Notes: generated by a model not told the origin, from the letters alone. Numbered from the stretch's first letter, positions 43,340 to 52,032 are shown. The stretch is DNA of 64,000 nucleotides from an uncultured Lachnospiraceae bacterium (GCA_910578115.1 CAJTPO010000002.1:62001-126000), one strand, 5' to 3'. Made by a program: numbers and translations.

Positions 43340-44695
43340 ATGTCAAAAGAAACAAACAAGATAAGTTTAGTTGAGAAGGTTCTGTATGGATCCGGAGACG
43401 TCGGTCTGAACGCGATGTATACGCTGTTCAGTTCTTATGTGCTCTTTTTCTATACAGATGTTATTTTTATGAATGCTGCCCTGATCGGAGCCGTGATCAT
43501 GGTCTCCAAGATTTTTGACGGCTTCTCCGATCTGATCGCAGGGCAGCTGATCGACACGCACAGATCCAAAAGAGGCCATTGTATTCCGGTCCTCTTGAAA
43601 TGGACGCTGCCGATGGTTGCATCCGTAGTGTTGGTCTTTCTTGTGCCGGATTCTACCGTTGCAGTCCGTGTAGCTTATATTTTTGTTACTTATAATCTGT
43701 TCAATACGGTTCTGTATACTTATGTCGGCATGGCGCATGGTTCTTTGGCTACCTATGTCACCAATAATTCCGAAGATCGTTCCCAGATGCTGATCTTCAA
43801 GATGCTCTTTGCTGCGCTGACGCAGACGATCATGGCGAGCGTTATGATGCCGATGGTCAACTTCTTCGGCGGCCAGCAGATGCAGAGTGCCTGGATAAAA
43901 TCTATTCTGGTATTTGGTATTGCTGGAATCATTCCTTTGGCGCTTAATATCCTGTTTGTCAAGGAGCGGATCGACAATGATGCGCCGCCGGAAAACATCG
44001 TGCAGGGTGTCAAATGTGCTTTCGTCAATAAGTATTGGTGGATGGCGTTTGTGATCAATCTTTGCGCAAACTTTATCTTGACTTTTAACCTGTCCGTTTC
44101 CGTATATTATCTGAACACGGTCATGGGGAATATGGGATTGATGGGCACCTTCGTTGCGTGCTCCAATATGCCGGCTGTATTTCTGTGTATTGTCTGCCCG
44201 TTCCTGTTAAAGAAGTTTACGAAACGTCAGATGGTGCTCTTCGGTGCCGCCTGTATGATCATTGCCCAGGTAGTGTTCATCGTGGCGCCTGCTACGGTGC
44301 CGATACTATTTGGCACGGCGCTCCTGCGCGGTATCGGTATGGGATTTGCCATGGGTATGGCGGGAGCTTTGATCGGAGATACGATCGACTATGGTGAATG
44401 GAAGACCGGCACTCGTGTGCAGTCGGTTCTGTTCTCGGCAAGTTCTGTAGGGGCCAAGGTGGGTCAGGGTGCGATGACAGCGTTGTTCGGATTCATTCTC
44501 ACTGCCATCGGCTATGACGGGCAGGCAGCCGTGCAGACGGCGCAGGCAGTTTCCGGTATCAACGGATTCTTTAAATATGGTCCGCTGGTGATCGCAGTCA
44601 TTTTACTGATCGATACCTGGTTTCTGGACGTGGAGACAAAGAATCCGCAATATATCAAAGAACTTGAGGCACGTAAGTCGAAGGCAGGAATTTGA
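43340..44695 (+). CDS. GPH-family glycoside/pentoside/hexuronide symporter
   Basis: A 451-residue membrane protein with about 12 helices. Family features are the N-terminal KVLYGSGDVGLNAMYTLFSS, the conserved DGFSDLIAGQLID motif after helix two, and GDTIDYGEWKTG in the second half. GPH carriers import sugars with sodium or protons. With a cytoplasmic esterase upstream, an acylated oligosaccharide or pentoside is a plausible substrate (inference). GAGGGA precedes the ATG. Confidence 0.9.
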   Translation: MSKETNKISLVEKVLYGSGDVGLNAMYTLFSSYVLFFYTDVIFMNAALIGAVIMVSKIFDGFSDLIAGQLIDTHRSKRGHCIPVLLKWTLPMVASVVLVFLVPDSTVAVRVAYIFVTYNLFNTVLYTYVGMAHGSLATYVTNNSEDRSQMLIFKMLFAALTQTIMASVMMPMVNFFGGQQMQSAWIKSILVFGIAGIIPLALNILFVKERIDNDAPPENIVQGVKCAFVNKYWWMAFVINLCANFILTFNLSVSVYYLNTVMGNMGLMGTFVACSNMPAVFLCIVCPFLLKKFTKRQMVLFGAACMIIAQVVFIVAPATVPILFGTALLRGIGMGFAMGMAGALIGDTIDYGEWKTGTRVQSVLFSASSVGAKVGQGAMTALFGFILTAIGYDGQAAVQTAQAVSGINGFFKYGPLVIAVILLIDTWFLDVETKNPQYIKELEARKSKAGI

Positions 44696-44744
44696 TCTTA
44701 CTGTATGGGATTTTGTTGTGAGTATAATGCGAAGCGTAACGAGA

Positions 44745-44772
44745 AGGCGGGGGTTAGCCCCTGCCTTTTTTG
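44745..44772 (+). terminator. Intrinsic terminator after the symporter gene
   Basis: AGGCGGGG(G) TTAG CCCCTGCCT followed by TTTTTT; one wobble in the stem. Confidence 0.85.
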
Positions 44773-44907
44773 GTCGTTCGGTAAGAATATTAAAAGAAAA
44801 CAGTAGGAAAATGGTATGTTTTATGGTATGATTACATGTGTTTGAGCATTAAAGGGGATATATACTCGGGATATGTAGTAGAACCAGGAAGAATGGAGGA
44901 CACTGAT

Positions 44908-45981
44908 ATGAAGTTAGCGTACGGCAGCAGTAAGAAAGGCGATGTATCAGAAGCCTTAAGAACTATAACAGAGCCTGCGGCCCTGCTTTTTTCTGTTGCG
45001 AAGGAAGAAATGCTTGAGCGCGCGGCCGCTGAGATCGAGAAGGCGTTTCCCGGTGTGGCATCGATAGGCGGAGTCGGGCAGGCATATATTGACAAGGAAT
45101 TTTTTGATGCGGGCATTACGGTTATTGCGATGAAAGAAAATATTAAGGTGGTGGCGGATGTTCTGGAGCATGCATCTGTTATGCCGATCAAATATATCAG
45201 ACGACTGGAGAATGCGGTAAGAGCAGTAGGAGGAGAAAAAGGGAAAACGGCATGTTTTGACATCTGTTCTGCGGGAGCGGACGTCCGTGCCGTCACTACG
45301 CTGTCCGACTATCTGTGCCGTCTGGGATATGACCTTGCAGGTGGTACGAGCAATTCTTCATCGGTTGCCTGTAACGGAAAGGTTTATCAGGACGCCTGTG
45401 CCTTTTTCATCTTTAAAAATCTGCATGGAAAGATAAAGTCATATAAGGAAAATATTTACATACATCCACAGGGCAGTGAAAAGCAGTTTATGGTGACAGA
45501 GGCGGATCCGAAGAAGTATAAGATTCGTACACTGGAGAACAAGTCTGCCGAGAAAGTGTACACCTCCGAGCTGGGGATCAGCAGAGATAAGATCACAACG
45601 CAGACGTTCAAGAATCCGTTTGGCCATGTCTGTGGTTCCGACACTTATATTGTGTCCATCAAAGATGTGGAATCGGATGGGAGCATTATCACTTTCCGGC
45701 CTGCGAACAAGATGGATTTTCTGACGATCTTAAGTATGGGTGATTACAGAGAGGTGGTACAGGATACGATATCCAGGATCAAGAGCGATCTCGGCCGTGC
45801 TTCAGCGGTTCTGTCTGTCAACTGCCTGTTCCGGTATATCATGTTTAATGATGAACATTACTGGGACAGTTATCTGGCGGAGATGTGCCGCAGCTTTTCT
45901 CATGCGGGTATGGTTGGTGTCGGGGAACACTACAATACACAGTTCGTTAACCAGACAATGTGCTGTCTGGCATTTGAATAG
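44908..45981 (+). CDS. FIST-domain sensor protein
   Basis: A 357-residue cytoplasmic protein. The N-terminal FIST domain (about 1-190) includes ASIGGVGQAYID, CFDICSAGADV and LAGGTSNSSS. The FIST C-terminal domain (about 205-350) ends GVGEHYNTQFVNQTMCCLAFE (shown in part GVGEHYNTQFVNQTM). FIST modules are thought to bind small ligands, perhaps amino acids, and are usually tied to signal transduction. GGAGG at 44895-44899 selects ATG 44908. Twelve bases separate it from a chemotaxis transducer gene, so the pair is likely one sensory unit (inference). Confidence 0.85.
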   Translation: MKLAYGSSKKGDVSEALRTITEPAALLFSVAKEEMLERAAAEIEKAFPGVASIGGVGQAYIDKEFFDAGITVIAMKENIKVVADVLEHASVMPIKYIRRLENAVRAVGGEKGKTACFDICSAGADVRAVTTLSDYLCRLGYDLAGGTSNSSSVACNGKVYQDACAFFIFKNLHGKIKSYKENIYIHPQGSEKQFMVTEADPKKYKIRTLENKSAEKVYTSELGISRDKITTQTFKNPFGHVCGSDTYIVSIKDVESDGSIITFRPANKMDFLTILSMGDYREVVQDTISRIKSDLGRASAVLSVNCLFRYIMFNDEHYWDSYLAEMCRSFSHAGMVGVGEHYNTQFVNQTMCCLAFE

Positions 45982-45993
45982 GGGGTGGCAGGC

Positions 45994-46953
45994 GTGTTTA
46001 GATGGTTTGGTAATACTGGAAACATAGAGAAAGAAAAGGCTTCCGCATCTGTCACGGCGGCGGAGAAAAGGGAGGAATTTGACAAGCATCCGCTGGATTA
46101 TGCGTTGTCAAGTGTGTACAGGGTTGTGAATGAGCTGGCGGAGGATGTGTTTCTGACTACGCAGAAGATGCGTTATGCAACGGAACGTCTTTCGGGATTG
46201 AAGGAAGATATGGTCGGGCCGCAGGGCGAGGTGAGCGCACTGGAGGACGGATTTCGGGATATCACAGCAGCGGCGGATCATTTCAGTGATGTGGAGATGG
46301 AGATTGATGCGTCTGTCTCTGAGGCGCAGCAGCAAATGGAGCGGTTGAAAGAGGATTCCAATTCGCTGCAGGACAATTTCAGGAATATGTCCAAGACGTT
46401 TGATATGCTGCAGGATGCGCTGGATAAGATCAGGAACAGCCTGACCGGGATCAGGGCCGTTGCCGACCAGACGAATCTTCTGGCATTGAACGCCAGCATC
46501 GAGGCGGCCAGAGCCGGCGAACAGGGCAGAGGTTTCGCGGTTGTAGCAGAAGAAGTGGGCAATCTTGCGAAGACGAGCCGGGACATGGTCGAAGGAATTC
46601 ATGCGAGTATCGTGGAGGTGGAGCGTCAGAGCAACGAGCTGAACAAGTTTATTCAGGCATCCGATGAAGCGATGCTCCGCAATATCGAGAGTATAGAACA
46701 GACAGGAAAATATTTTGATGATGTGAAGAGAAGTGCGGCCGGCACAGAGGAGGTACGGCAGGCGATCGAAACTGCAGTGGAGAGAAACCGCACCTATGTG
46801 CAGACGGTTCAGGATTCCCTGGTGGGGACGGCCGGAGTGTACAGCGATATTATCGACAAGATGGATATCGATGACAGTAAGAAAGGGGTACTGATCGAGA
46901 CATTTCAGAATATCATTGAGCAGGCGATCGCCGTGGTGGCGGAGCTGCCGTGA
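45994..46953 (+). CDS. Soluble methyl-accepting chemotaxis transducer
   Basis: A 319-residue cytoplasmic protein with no membrane segment. It is mostly coiled coil, with the conserved hairpin tip [20 protein letters not shown] and [17 protein letters not shown] around residues 155-190, which contacts CheA/CheW. GTG 45994 follows AGGGGGTGG. A GTG at 45985 is an alternative. Having no sensor domain of its own, it probably receives input from the FIST protein encoded just upstream. Confidence 0.88.
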   Translation: MFRWFGNTGNIEKEKASASVTAAEKREEFDKHPLDYALSSVYRVVNELAEDVFLTTQKMRYATERLSGLKEDMVGPQGEVSALEDGFRDITAAADHFSDVEMEIDASVSEAQQQMERLKEDSNSLQDNFRNMSKTFDMLQDALDKIRNSLTGIRAVADQTNLLALNASIEAARAGEQGRGFAVVAEEVGNLAKTSRDMVEGIHASIVEVERQSNELNKFIQASDEAMLRNIESIEQTGKYFDDVKRSAAGTEEVRQAIETAVERNRTYVQTVQDSLVGTAGVYSDIIDKMDIDDSKKGVLIETFQNIIEQAIAVVAELP

Positions 46954-47078
46954 GTTCATGAGCAGAAGCAGCAGAAGCATTCCGCGGTGGGAGTGCTTCT
47001 GTTTTGCTATAGGGTGGAACTGCAGATTTCGAATCTTGCGGTACGTTACAGGTGTGTGTGCCAGAATAAGACGGTGAA

Positions 47079-47600
47079 TTATTGCCCAAGGCATTTCAGG
47101 ATCGGTTCGATATATTTCTGATCCGAAATATCGTAGGACGCAGAGATCATGCGGATCATCTCCAGATCCGATTCGGTTTTGTTCTTTTTTAAATGCAGGG
47201 TTTTTAAGAACAGTTTCATCATAAGCTTTGACGACGTGGACATTTTTTCGTAATTTAATCCGCCGGGGCAGTAGAATACGTTGACCTTCTTGAACTGTTC
47301 TTCTGTAAAGTTCTGCCTGAGAGCCGGTCCGATTTCCGGATTTTCGAGCGGACTCGCTCCGACGCAGAATATGATCAGCTTCTTATTCGCCCATCGGTCC
47401 ATATTATCCTTGAACCAATTCAGCCTGCTGATGCTGCCTGCACAGGCCCAGCCTCCGAAGATAATCGCATCATAGACGGTTAAGTCTTTCTTTTTGGCCA
47501 CCGATAATTCCATGAGATCGGTTTCGGCTGCCGTCGAAATCCATTCGGCATACCGCTTTGTAAATCCTGTTTTCGAATTGAATATAACCACTGTTTTCAT
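47079..47600 (-). CDS. Flavodoxin-domain protein
   Basis: A 173-residue cytoplasmic flavodoxin-like protein. The FMN phosphate loop is VIFNSKTGFTKRYAEWI near the N-terminus, followed by AIIFGGWACAGSI and FCVGASPLENPE. Such proteins carry electrons or act as NADPH:quinone-type reductases; related HemG-like proteins act on protoporphyrinogen. AAAAGGAG precedes the start on the minus strand. It lies 78 bases downstream of the MarR gene on the same strand, so is probably in its regulon. Confidence 0.85.
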   Translation of the reverse strand: MKTVVIFNSKTGFTKRYAEWISTAAETDLMELSVAKKKDLTVYDAIIFGGWACAGSISRLNWFKDNMDRWANKKLIIFCVGASPLENPEIGPALRQNFTEEQFKKVNVFYCPGGLNYEKMSTSSKLMMKLFLKTLHLKKNKTESDLEMIRMISASYDISDQKYIEPILKCLGQ

Positions 47601-47678
47601 GCGTGTGAGCTCCTTTTTCTCTCCGTTTTTCCTTCATGTCATAACGCTTTGCGCGTTCTCCGGTCAAAGGAAGGTATG

Positions 47679-48173
47679 TCAGACGGTTTTACATCTGGCG
47701 GTCTTTTGCTCCAGATTCTCTATTCCGGTATACAGTTTTGACATAAGGGCAAAAAGTGTTTCGATCTCCTGGTCTGTATAGACCTCGAAGAGATACTTTA
47801 ACTGGTCCTGATATTCAGAGAAATCGTTCTGAAAATAAGCAGTTACCTTTTCCGTGGGATAAATGCACATGGCACGCGGATCCAGAGGACTCTGCCGTAT
47901 GGTAATGAAGCCCTTTTTTTGCAGGACATCAGCCAGCTTCTTAATATTCTGCCGGGAGCAGCCCAGTAAATTTCCCAGATGCGTAAAAGTTAACGGTTCT
48001 TCTGACTGCCGGACGATTGACAACAACATAAACTGCTTTAGAGATATCTGAGGGATGTTTTTGTCAAAAAGTGTCTGTAATCTGTTGCCGGCAATAAATA
48101 ATGTGCTGAAAACAGCTTTCATTTGATTTTCGGTGGTGCCGGAAAATTTTGTGATCAGATCGTCTATATGCAT
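47679..48173 (-). CDS. MarR-family transcriptional regulator
   Basis: A 164-residue winged-helix repressor-type protein. The DNA-binding part is LTFTHLGNLLGCSRQNIKKL with the wing GFITIRQSPLDPRAMCIYPT. The ends are helical for dimer formation. It probably controls itself and the flavodoxin gene through the palindrome at 48199-48222. Signals for MarR proteins are often phenolics or oxidants; none can be inferred here. Confidence 0.85.
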   Translation of the reverse strand: MHIDDLITKFSGTTENQMKAVFSTLFIAGNRLQTLFDKNIPQISLKQFMLLSIVRQSEEPLTFTHLGNLLGCSRQNIKKLADVLQKKGFITIRQSPLDPRAMCIYPTEKVTAYFQNDFSEYQDQLKYLFEVYTDQEIETLFALMSKLYTGIENLEQKTARCKTV

Positions 48174-48198
48174 GAGATCCCCTCTGTATTGGTAACTT

Positions 48199-48222
48199 GT
48201 TGCATATATGCATTATAGCAAC
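48199..48222. promoter_or_regulatory. Candidate MarR operator
   Basis: An imperfect palindrome GTTGCATATATGCATTATAG-CAAC, with arms GTTGCATA/TATAGCAAC, 26 bases before the marR start codon, a usual position for autoregulation. Confidence 0.5.
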
Positions 48223-48231
48223 GAAGAGACT

Positions 48232-48345
48232 ACTGGTCAAGAAGATTTTAAGAAAGGTAACCGGTTCCAGGCCCTGTTGGGTGGGACAGGGTCCGGCAAG
48301 TTCAAGAAATTTTTCCCTGAAAAAGCGGTAGAATATTTTGTCTTC
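48232..48345 (+). pseudogene. uvrB 5' stub 1 (decayed)
   Basis: Aligns with intact uvrB from the residues ALVKGFKEG through the Walker A glycine-rich loop (TGSGK), then jumps in frame over 93 bases (53415-53507 in the intact copy) to [14 protein letters not shown]. It ends at 48345, exactly at the codon where stub 2 also ends. The true 5' end is missing and many substitutions are present, so it is the oldest of the three copies. Confidence 0.85.
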
Positions 48346-48478
48346 TGGCATGCAGATATTTTGATGACACTAAATATAGCGCAAAAATAATTGGTGAAAT
48401 ACAGTGTATGAGATACAAGCAGACTCTTAGCACTGAAATGGACTGTATGGAACAGGCATAATGGGGAACAGAATTCGA

Positions 48479-48561
48479 CCCTGACCATGAATATTTGAGT
48501 GATTTCCAAGGCGGACGATTGAGGACAACGCAGAAAACCGCTCAAATATCATGGTTCAGGG
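48479..48561. repeat. 21-base imperfect inverted repeat
   Basis: CCCTGACCATGAATATTTGAG (given as CCCTGACCATG + AATATTTGAG) at 48479-48499 pairs with its near reverse complement at 48541-48561, with one bulge on each side and a 41-base loop. It could fold into a strong RNA hairpin or mark the end of an inserted cassette. Confidence 0.7.
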
Positions 48562-48776
48562 CGTGTATTCCTTTGTTCACTGAGGGTAATCTGCGGAAAA
48601 ATAGTGGTGTGAATGATTCGATTTTTTGATATAATAACGGAGAAATGCGAAAAGAAAGAAGGAATATTATGACGACGCTGAAAGAAAGAGCGGTTGATGG
48701 CGTATGCCAGAGAGAGTTATCAAGAGGAAAACTAAGTTATAAGAGTTAAATTGCTGTACTTTAAATGAATTGCGGT

Positions 48777-48826
48777 GAAAAAGCCATAATTGATGGTAGT
48801 AGAACTACTGCGATTGTGGTTTTTTC
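48777..48826 (+). terminator. Terminator upstream of the restriction-modification genes
   Basis: A long stem GAAAAAGCCATAATTGATGG-TAGT with ACTACTGCGATTGTGGTTTTTTC and a short loop, ending in a T-run. It insulates the controller operon from upstream transcription; the A-run at its left makes it usable in both directions. Confidence 0.65.
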
Positions 48827-48853
48827 ATCATTTTTAATGATGGTGTTACATAT

Positions 48854-48865
48854 AGTCCGTAGACT
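48854..48865 (+). promoter_or_regulatory. C-box-like operator of the restriction-modification controller
   Basis: AGTCCGTAGACT inside TATAGTCCGTAGACTTATAA. GACT/AGTC half-sites around a TCCGT core are typical of binding sites for restriction-modification controller proteins. It lies 43 bases before the controller start codon, suited to autoregulation. Confidence 0.6.
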
Positions 48866-48907
48866 TATAAGTAACTGCGTTGGAAAATTTATAAGGAGGC
48901 TTAGTTT

Positions 48908-49114
48908 ATGATAACTGATAAGGTTGGAAATAGAATAAAGGAACTTCGAAAAGAAGAAGGTATAAGTCAAGAAAAATTGGCATTCAAAGCAGAACTGGAC
49001 AGGACGTATGTTGCGGGTGTTGAAAGTGGGAAAAGAAATTTATCAATAAAAAGCTTAGAAAAAATATTGATTGCATTAGATGTGTCTTTTGAGGTATTTT
49101 TCAAAAATATGTAG
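48908..49114 (+). CDS. Restriction-modification controller (C) protein, XRE family
   Basis: A 68-residue single-domain Cro/CI-type protein: IKELRKEEGISQEKLAFKAE, DRTYVAGVESGKRNLSIKSL and EKILIALDVSFEVFFKNM. Length, composition and position before nuclease and methylase genes match C proteins, which delay nuclease expression after entry into a new host by binding C-boxes. AAGGAGG precedes the ATG. AT-rich compared with flanking genes, as is the whole cassette to 51 kb. Confidence 0.85.
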   Translation: MITDKVGNRIKELRKEEGISQEKLAFKAELDRTYVAGVESGKRNLSIKSLEKILIALDVSFEVFFKNM

Positions 49115-49157
49115 TGTTGACTATGAGTAACAAAGGAACTATAATAAGGAGATCACT

Positions 49158-49772
49158 ATGGATAGCAGAGACGAAAGATTAGTAAAGGTTATTTTAAGGT
49201 ACAGAGAAGAATTACAAAAGAAAATTAGAGAAAGAAAGATTGAAATGGAGTCTGATAACAATGATCACTATATGTTATATAATGCATTGGGATTTACAAA
49301 TGAAGAAGGATATCAGATTGATTTTCAGCAAAATGTAGGTAGGTTTTTATACAAATATGCTGGTTCATTAGTAGAGGAACTTGCAATAAAGTGCTTCAAA
49401 CTCGCGTATCCTGATGCACAAGAGAAAGTTAAATTACCAAATACGATTGATCAAAGCCCTAAAACAGTTGAGATTGACTGCTTGATTGGAAAACGCGCTA
49501 TTGAATTAAAGTGGAAAGATGCGACTACAGATGGGGATCACATAAAAAAGGAACATAAGCGAGTTAGAATTATTCAAAAGGCTGGATACACTCCTGTTAG
49601 AATTATGTTCTTTGAACCTAATCGTGGTCAGGCAATTCGTATTCAAGCAAAATTGAAAGAATTGTATAGTAATCTGGGTGGTGAGTATTACTCTGGAGAA
49701 AAGGCATGGGAGTATTTGAAGAATGACACGGGAATAGATTTGAAATCAATATTAGAGAGAAATGGAAAGTGA
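49158..49772 (+). CDS. Type II restriction endonuclease, possibly ApaLI-like
   Basis: A 204-residue protein. A PD-(D/E)xK-type centre is visible at about residues 103-122: VEIDCLIG, then AIELKWKDATTDGDH. The N-terminal YNALGFTNEEGYQIDFQQNV and the segment after the centre recall ApaLI-type enzymes (GTGCAC), but this comes from memory only. The position between controller and methyltransferase genes makes the nuclease role secure. AAGGAG precedes the ATG and 4 bases separate it from the methyltransferase. It cuts unmethylated foreign DNA. Confidence 0.8.
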   Translation: MDSRDERLVKVILRYREELQKKIRERKIEMESDNNDHYMLYNALGFTNEEGYQIDFQQNVGRFLYKYAGSLVEELAIKCFKLAYPDAQEKVKLPNTIDQSPKTVEIDCLIGKRAIELKWKDATTDGDHIKKEHKRVRIIQKAGYTPVRIMFFEPNRGQAIRIQAKLKELYSNLGGEYYSGEKAWEYLKNDTGIDLKSILERNGK

Positions 49773-49776
49773 TTGA

Positions 49777-50997
49777 ATGGAGCTGAATAATGTATATTGC
49801 GGAGATTGTTATGAATTAATGAGACAATTAGATTCTGATACAATAGATGCAATTTATATGGATCCACCTTTTTTTACACAAGAAACTCAAAAGCTATCCA
49901 GCAAAGAGGGTGTTGAATACTCATTTACGGATTCGTGGGAGAATATGGATGACTATATAGCATATACAAAGATTCGTTTCCAAGAATGTAAAAGAGTGTT
50001 GAAAAGAACAGGAAGTATCTTTGTCCATTGTGATAGAAACGCCTCACATTACTTGAAAATTGCACTGGATGAAATATTTGGAGTGACTAATTTTCAAAGT
50101 GAAATTGTGTGGTCGTATAAAAGGTGGTCGAATTCAAAAAAGGGATTATTGAATAATCATCAGATTATTTTTTTCTATAGTAAAACAAAAGATTTTAAAT
50201 TTAATACAATGTATACGGATTATTCAGAAACAACGAATGTTGATCAAATTTTACAAGATCGAGTAAGAGACGAGAAGGGCAAATCAAAGTATAAAGTAGA
50301 CGAAAATGGTCAGGTTGTGATGGGACATGCAAAAAAAGGAGTTCCGTTGTCTGATGTTTGGGAAATTCCGTATTTAAATCCAAAGGCAAAAGAAAGAGTT
50401 GGATATCCTACACAAAAACCTATAATTCTATTAGAACAGATAATTAAGTTAGTGACTGATGAGGATGATATAGTATTGGATCCATTTATGGGTTCCGGAA
50501 CTACGTTAGTTGCAAGTAAGTTGTTAAATAGAAAGTATTTAGGCTTTGACATTACAAATGAAGCCGTTGAACTTACACTCGAAAGATTGGAAAGCATTAT
50601 AAAAACGGATTCATTTCTACTTAAAAAGGGGAAACAAGCATACCAGAACTTAGATGATGACTGCATGGCAATTATAAAAAGTATCGATGCTGTACCCGTT
50701 CAACGAAATGGTGGAATTGATGGATTTTTAAGAGAGCATATAGATGAAGGAACTGTAGCAATACGCATTCAACGTGGAGATGAAGCTTTATCTGACACGG
50801 TGGGTAAATTGATAAAAGCAGCAAGAAGTAAAAAGTGTTCTTATATGGTGGTGATTCGAACCCACTATGATTATATAGACGTCTTTGATTATAATGATAT
50901 TCCGAATAATTTGCTGATTATTGACAGGTATGATTTACAAATAAAAAAATTAGCTGAGAAAACAAAAAAGAGAAGCAGGAAAACAGCGGCAGTTTAA
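49777..50997 (+). CDS. Type II DNA methyltransferase, beta-class order
   Basis: A 406-residue enzyme. The catalytic motif IV is IYMDPPFF (about residue 28), and the SAM-binding motif I LDPFMGSGTTLVASK lies near residue 235. Motif IV before motif I defines the beta class, with the target-recognition part in between. DPPF suggests N6-adenine methylation. Beyond about residue 275 is an extra about 130-residue domain (IDGFLREHIDEGTVAIRIQR, MVVIRTHYDYIDVFDYNDIP) ending in a lysine/arginine tail. It protects host DNA from the adjacent nuclease. Its 4-base spacing implies co-transcription with the nuclease gene. Confidence 0.88.
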   Translation: MELNNVYCGDCYELMRQLDSDTIDAIYMDPPFFTQETQKLSSKEGVEYSFTDSWENMDDYIAYTKIRFQECKRVLKRTGSIFVHCDRNASHYLKIALDEIFGVTNFQSEIVWSYKRWSNSKKGLLNNHQIIFFYSKTKDFKFNTMYTDYSETTNVDQILQDRVRDEKGKSKYKVDENGQVVMGHAKKGVPLSDVWEIPYLNPKAKERVGYPTQKPIILLEQIIKLVTDEDDIVLDPFMGSGTTLVASKLLNRKYLGFDITNEAVELTLERLESIIKTDSFLLKKGKQAYQNLDDDCMAIIKSIDAVPVQRNGGIDGFLREHIDEGTVAIRIQRGDEALSDTVGKLIKAARSKKCSYMVVIRTHYDYIDVFDYNDIPNNLLIIDRYDLQIKKLAEKTKKRSRKTAAV

Positions 50998-51375
50998 GTA
51001 ATGGTTGATTGTCAGCGTTACAAAATGATATTCTCTCTGACGGGGCGTAATATAAAGTGTGTAAGTTACCGGTAAGAAAGGCCTGGAGCCCTTGTTCCTC
51101 CTCACCTGTTTTACAGGTGGGGAGATTCCCTTGTCTCAGGATAATTGGTAGAACCACTTGAAATCGACTTCAATTTTGCAATCTTTATAGAATATATTTT
51201 TCTCGAATACTCCACTTAAAGACCGATGCCCTTCACACGCGAATTGGCATAGGGGATTCTTACACTGACAGCAACGGTGGTATCACACATAATTTTATAA
51301 AAGGACTTTGTCAGGAAAATTGGACTGAAAGATTTTAGAGATAAAAAAGCTCATTCACAAAAAGCCAGGAGAACA
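50998..51375. other. Gap between methyltransferase and stub 2
   Basis: GC-richer than the cassette to its left. It contains a hairpin CACCTGTTTTACAGGTG (around 51107-51123) that may end the methyltransferase transcript. Opposite-strand frames here are short and match nothing I recognise; an insertion-sequence remnant is possible but unproven. Confidence 0.4.
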
Positions 51376-51387
51376 GAACAAATGTTC
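51376..51387. promoter_or_regulatory. LexA (SOS) box upstream of uvrB stub 2
   Basis: GAACAAATGTTC fits the Gram-positive LexA core GAAC-RNRY-GTTC exactly. It sits 10 bases upstream of the -35 region of the promoter at 51397-51426, a standard place for SOS control of uvrB. Confidence 0.75.
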
Positions 51388-51396
51388 TGCAAATCA

Positions 51397-51426
51397 CTGT
51401 ACAAATCTGATTCAGTATGATATAAT
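51397..51426 (+). promoter_or_regulatory. Ancestral uvrB promoter in front of stub 2
   Basis: Weak CTGTAC (51397-51402) and perfect TATAAT (51421-51426), 18-base gap. It is followed by GGAGG (51499-51503) and the GTG start of the stub. Confidence 0.6.
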
Positions 51427-51511
51427 CAAATCTGCTTTTACATGATCCCAGGAGAATGAATTTCGTACCAATAGGCGAACTTTTTTAATATGAATTTCGG
51501 AGGTAACCTTT

Positions 51512-51811
51512 GTGCAAACTGAACAAAGTATATTCAAACTTCATTCAGAATACCAGTCCACCGGTGACCAGCCTCAGGCCATAGAAGCCCTGGTCAAAAG
51601 TTTTAAGGAGAGCAACCAGTTTCAGACTCTGTTGGGCGTGACCGGTTCCGGCAAGACCTTTACCATGGCCAATATCATTCAGCAGCTGCAGAAGCCCACT
51701 TTGGTCATAGCGCACAATAAGACCCTGGCTGGACAGCTGTACGGCGAGTTCAAGGAATTTTTCCCTGAAAATGCGGTAGAATACTTTGTGTCCTGGTTCA
51801 CTTGGAAATAA
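51512..51811 (+). pseudogene. uvrB 5' stub 2 (well preserved)
   Basis: A 99-codon frame with a good ribosome site. From 51558 to 51794 it matches intact uvrB 53317-53553 without gaps and with about nine mismatches by hand count. It includes the Walker A loop GVTGSGKT. It then diverges after FVS into SWFTWK and a stop, losing the [10 protein letters not shown] motif and everything beyond. The first 15 codons differ strongly from those of the intact gene. If translated, it could give a truncated ATP-binding fragment without helicase function. Confidence 0.9.
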
Positions 51812-52032
51812 TAAACCGTATTATTTAGTGTTACTTGGTGTTGGTTGTACCGTATTTTGTGGATGAAATAGAGGGATATGGACGAAATAACATCAGGCGG
51901 ACGGGTGGAGTTTTTGGCCTGGCTTCGTGTAATGGACCGGATAGCATAAGATAGTACAAAACAGCAAAGATGATGGCATTTGAGAAGAAATATGGGAAGC
52001 GGAAATCGAAGCATGCAAGGAGGCGGTCAAAC

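Larger units (their letters stand above)
48346..48907 (+). other. Gap between stub 1 and the controller gene
   Basis: Holds the long inverted repeat 48479-48561, a TATAAT at 48630-48635, a 26-codon frame with ribosome site (48669-48749, MTTLKERAVDGVCQRELSRG then KLSYKS), the terminator 48777-48826 and the controller box 48854-48865. The small frame matches nothing I know. Confidence 0.5.

Noticed and set aside
50998..51200. Possible insertion-sequence end after the methyltransferase
   Set aside because: The short minus-strand frame there matches no transposase I know and no terminal repeats could be found.
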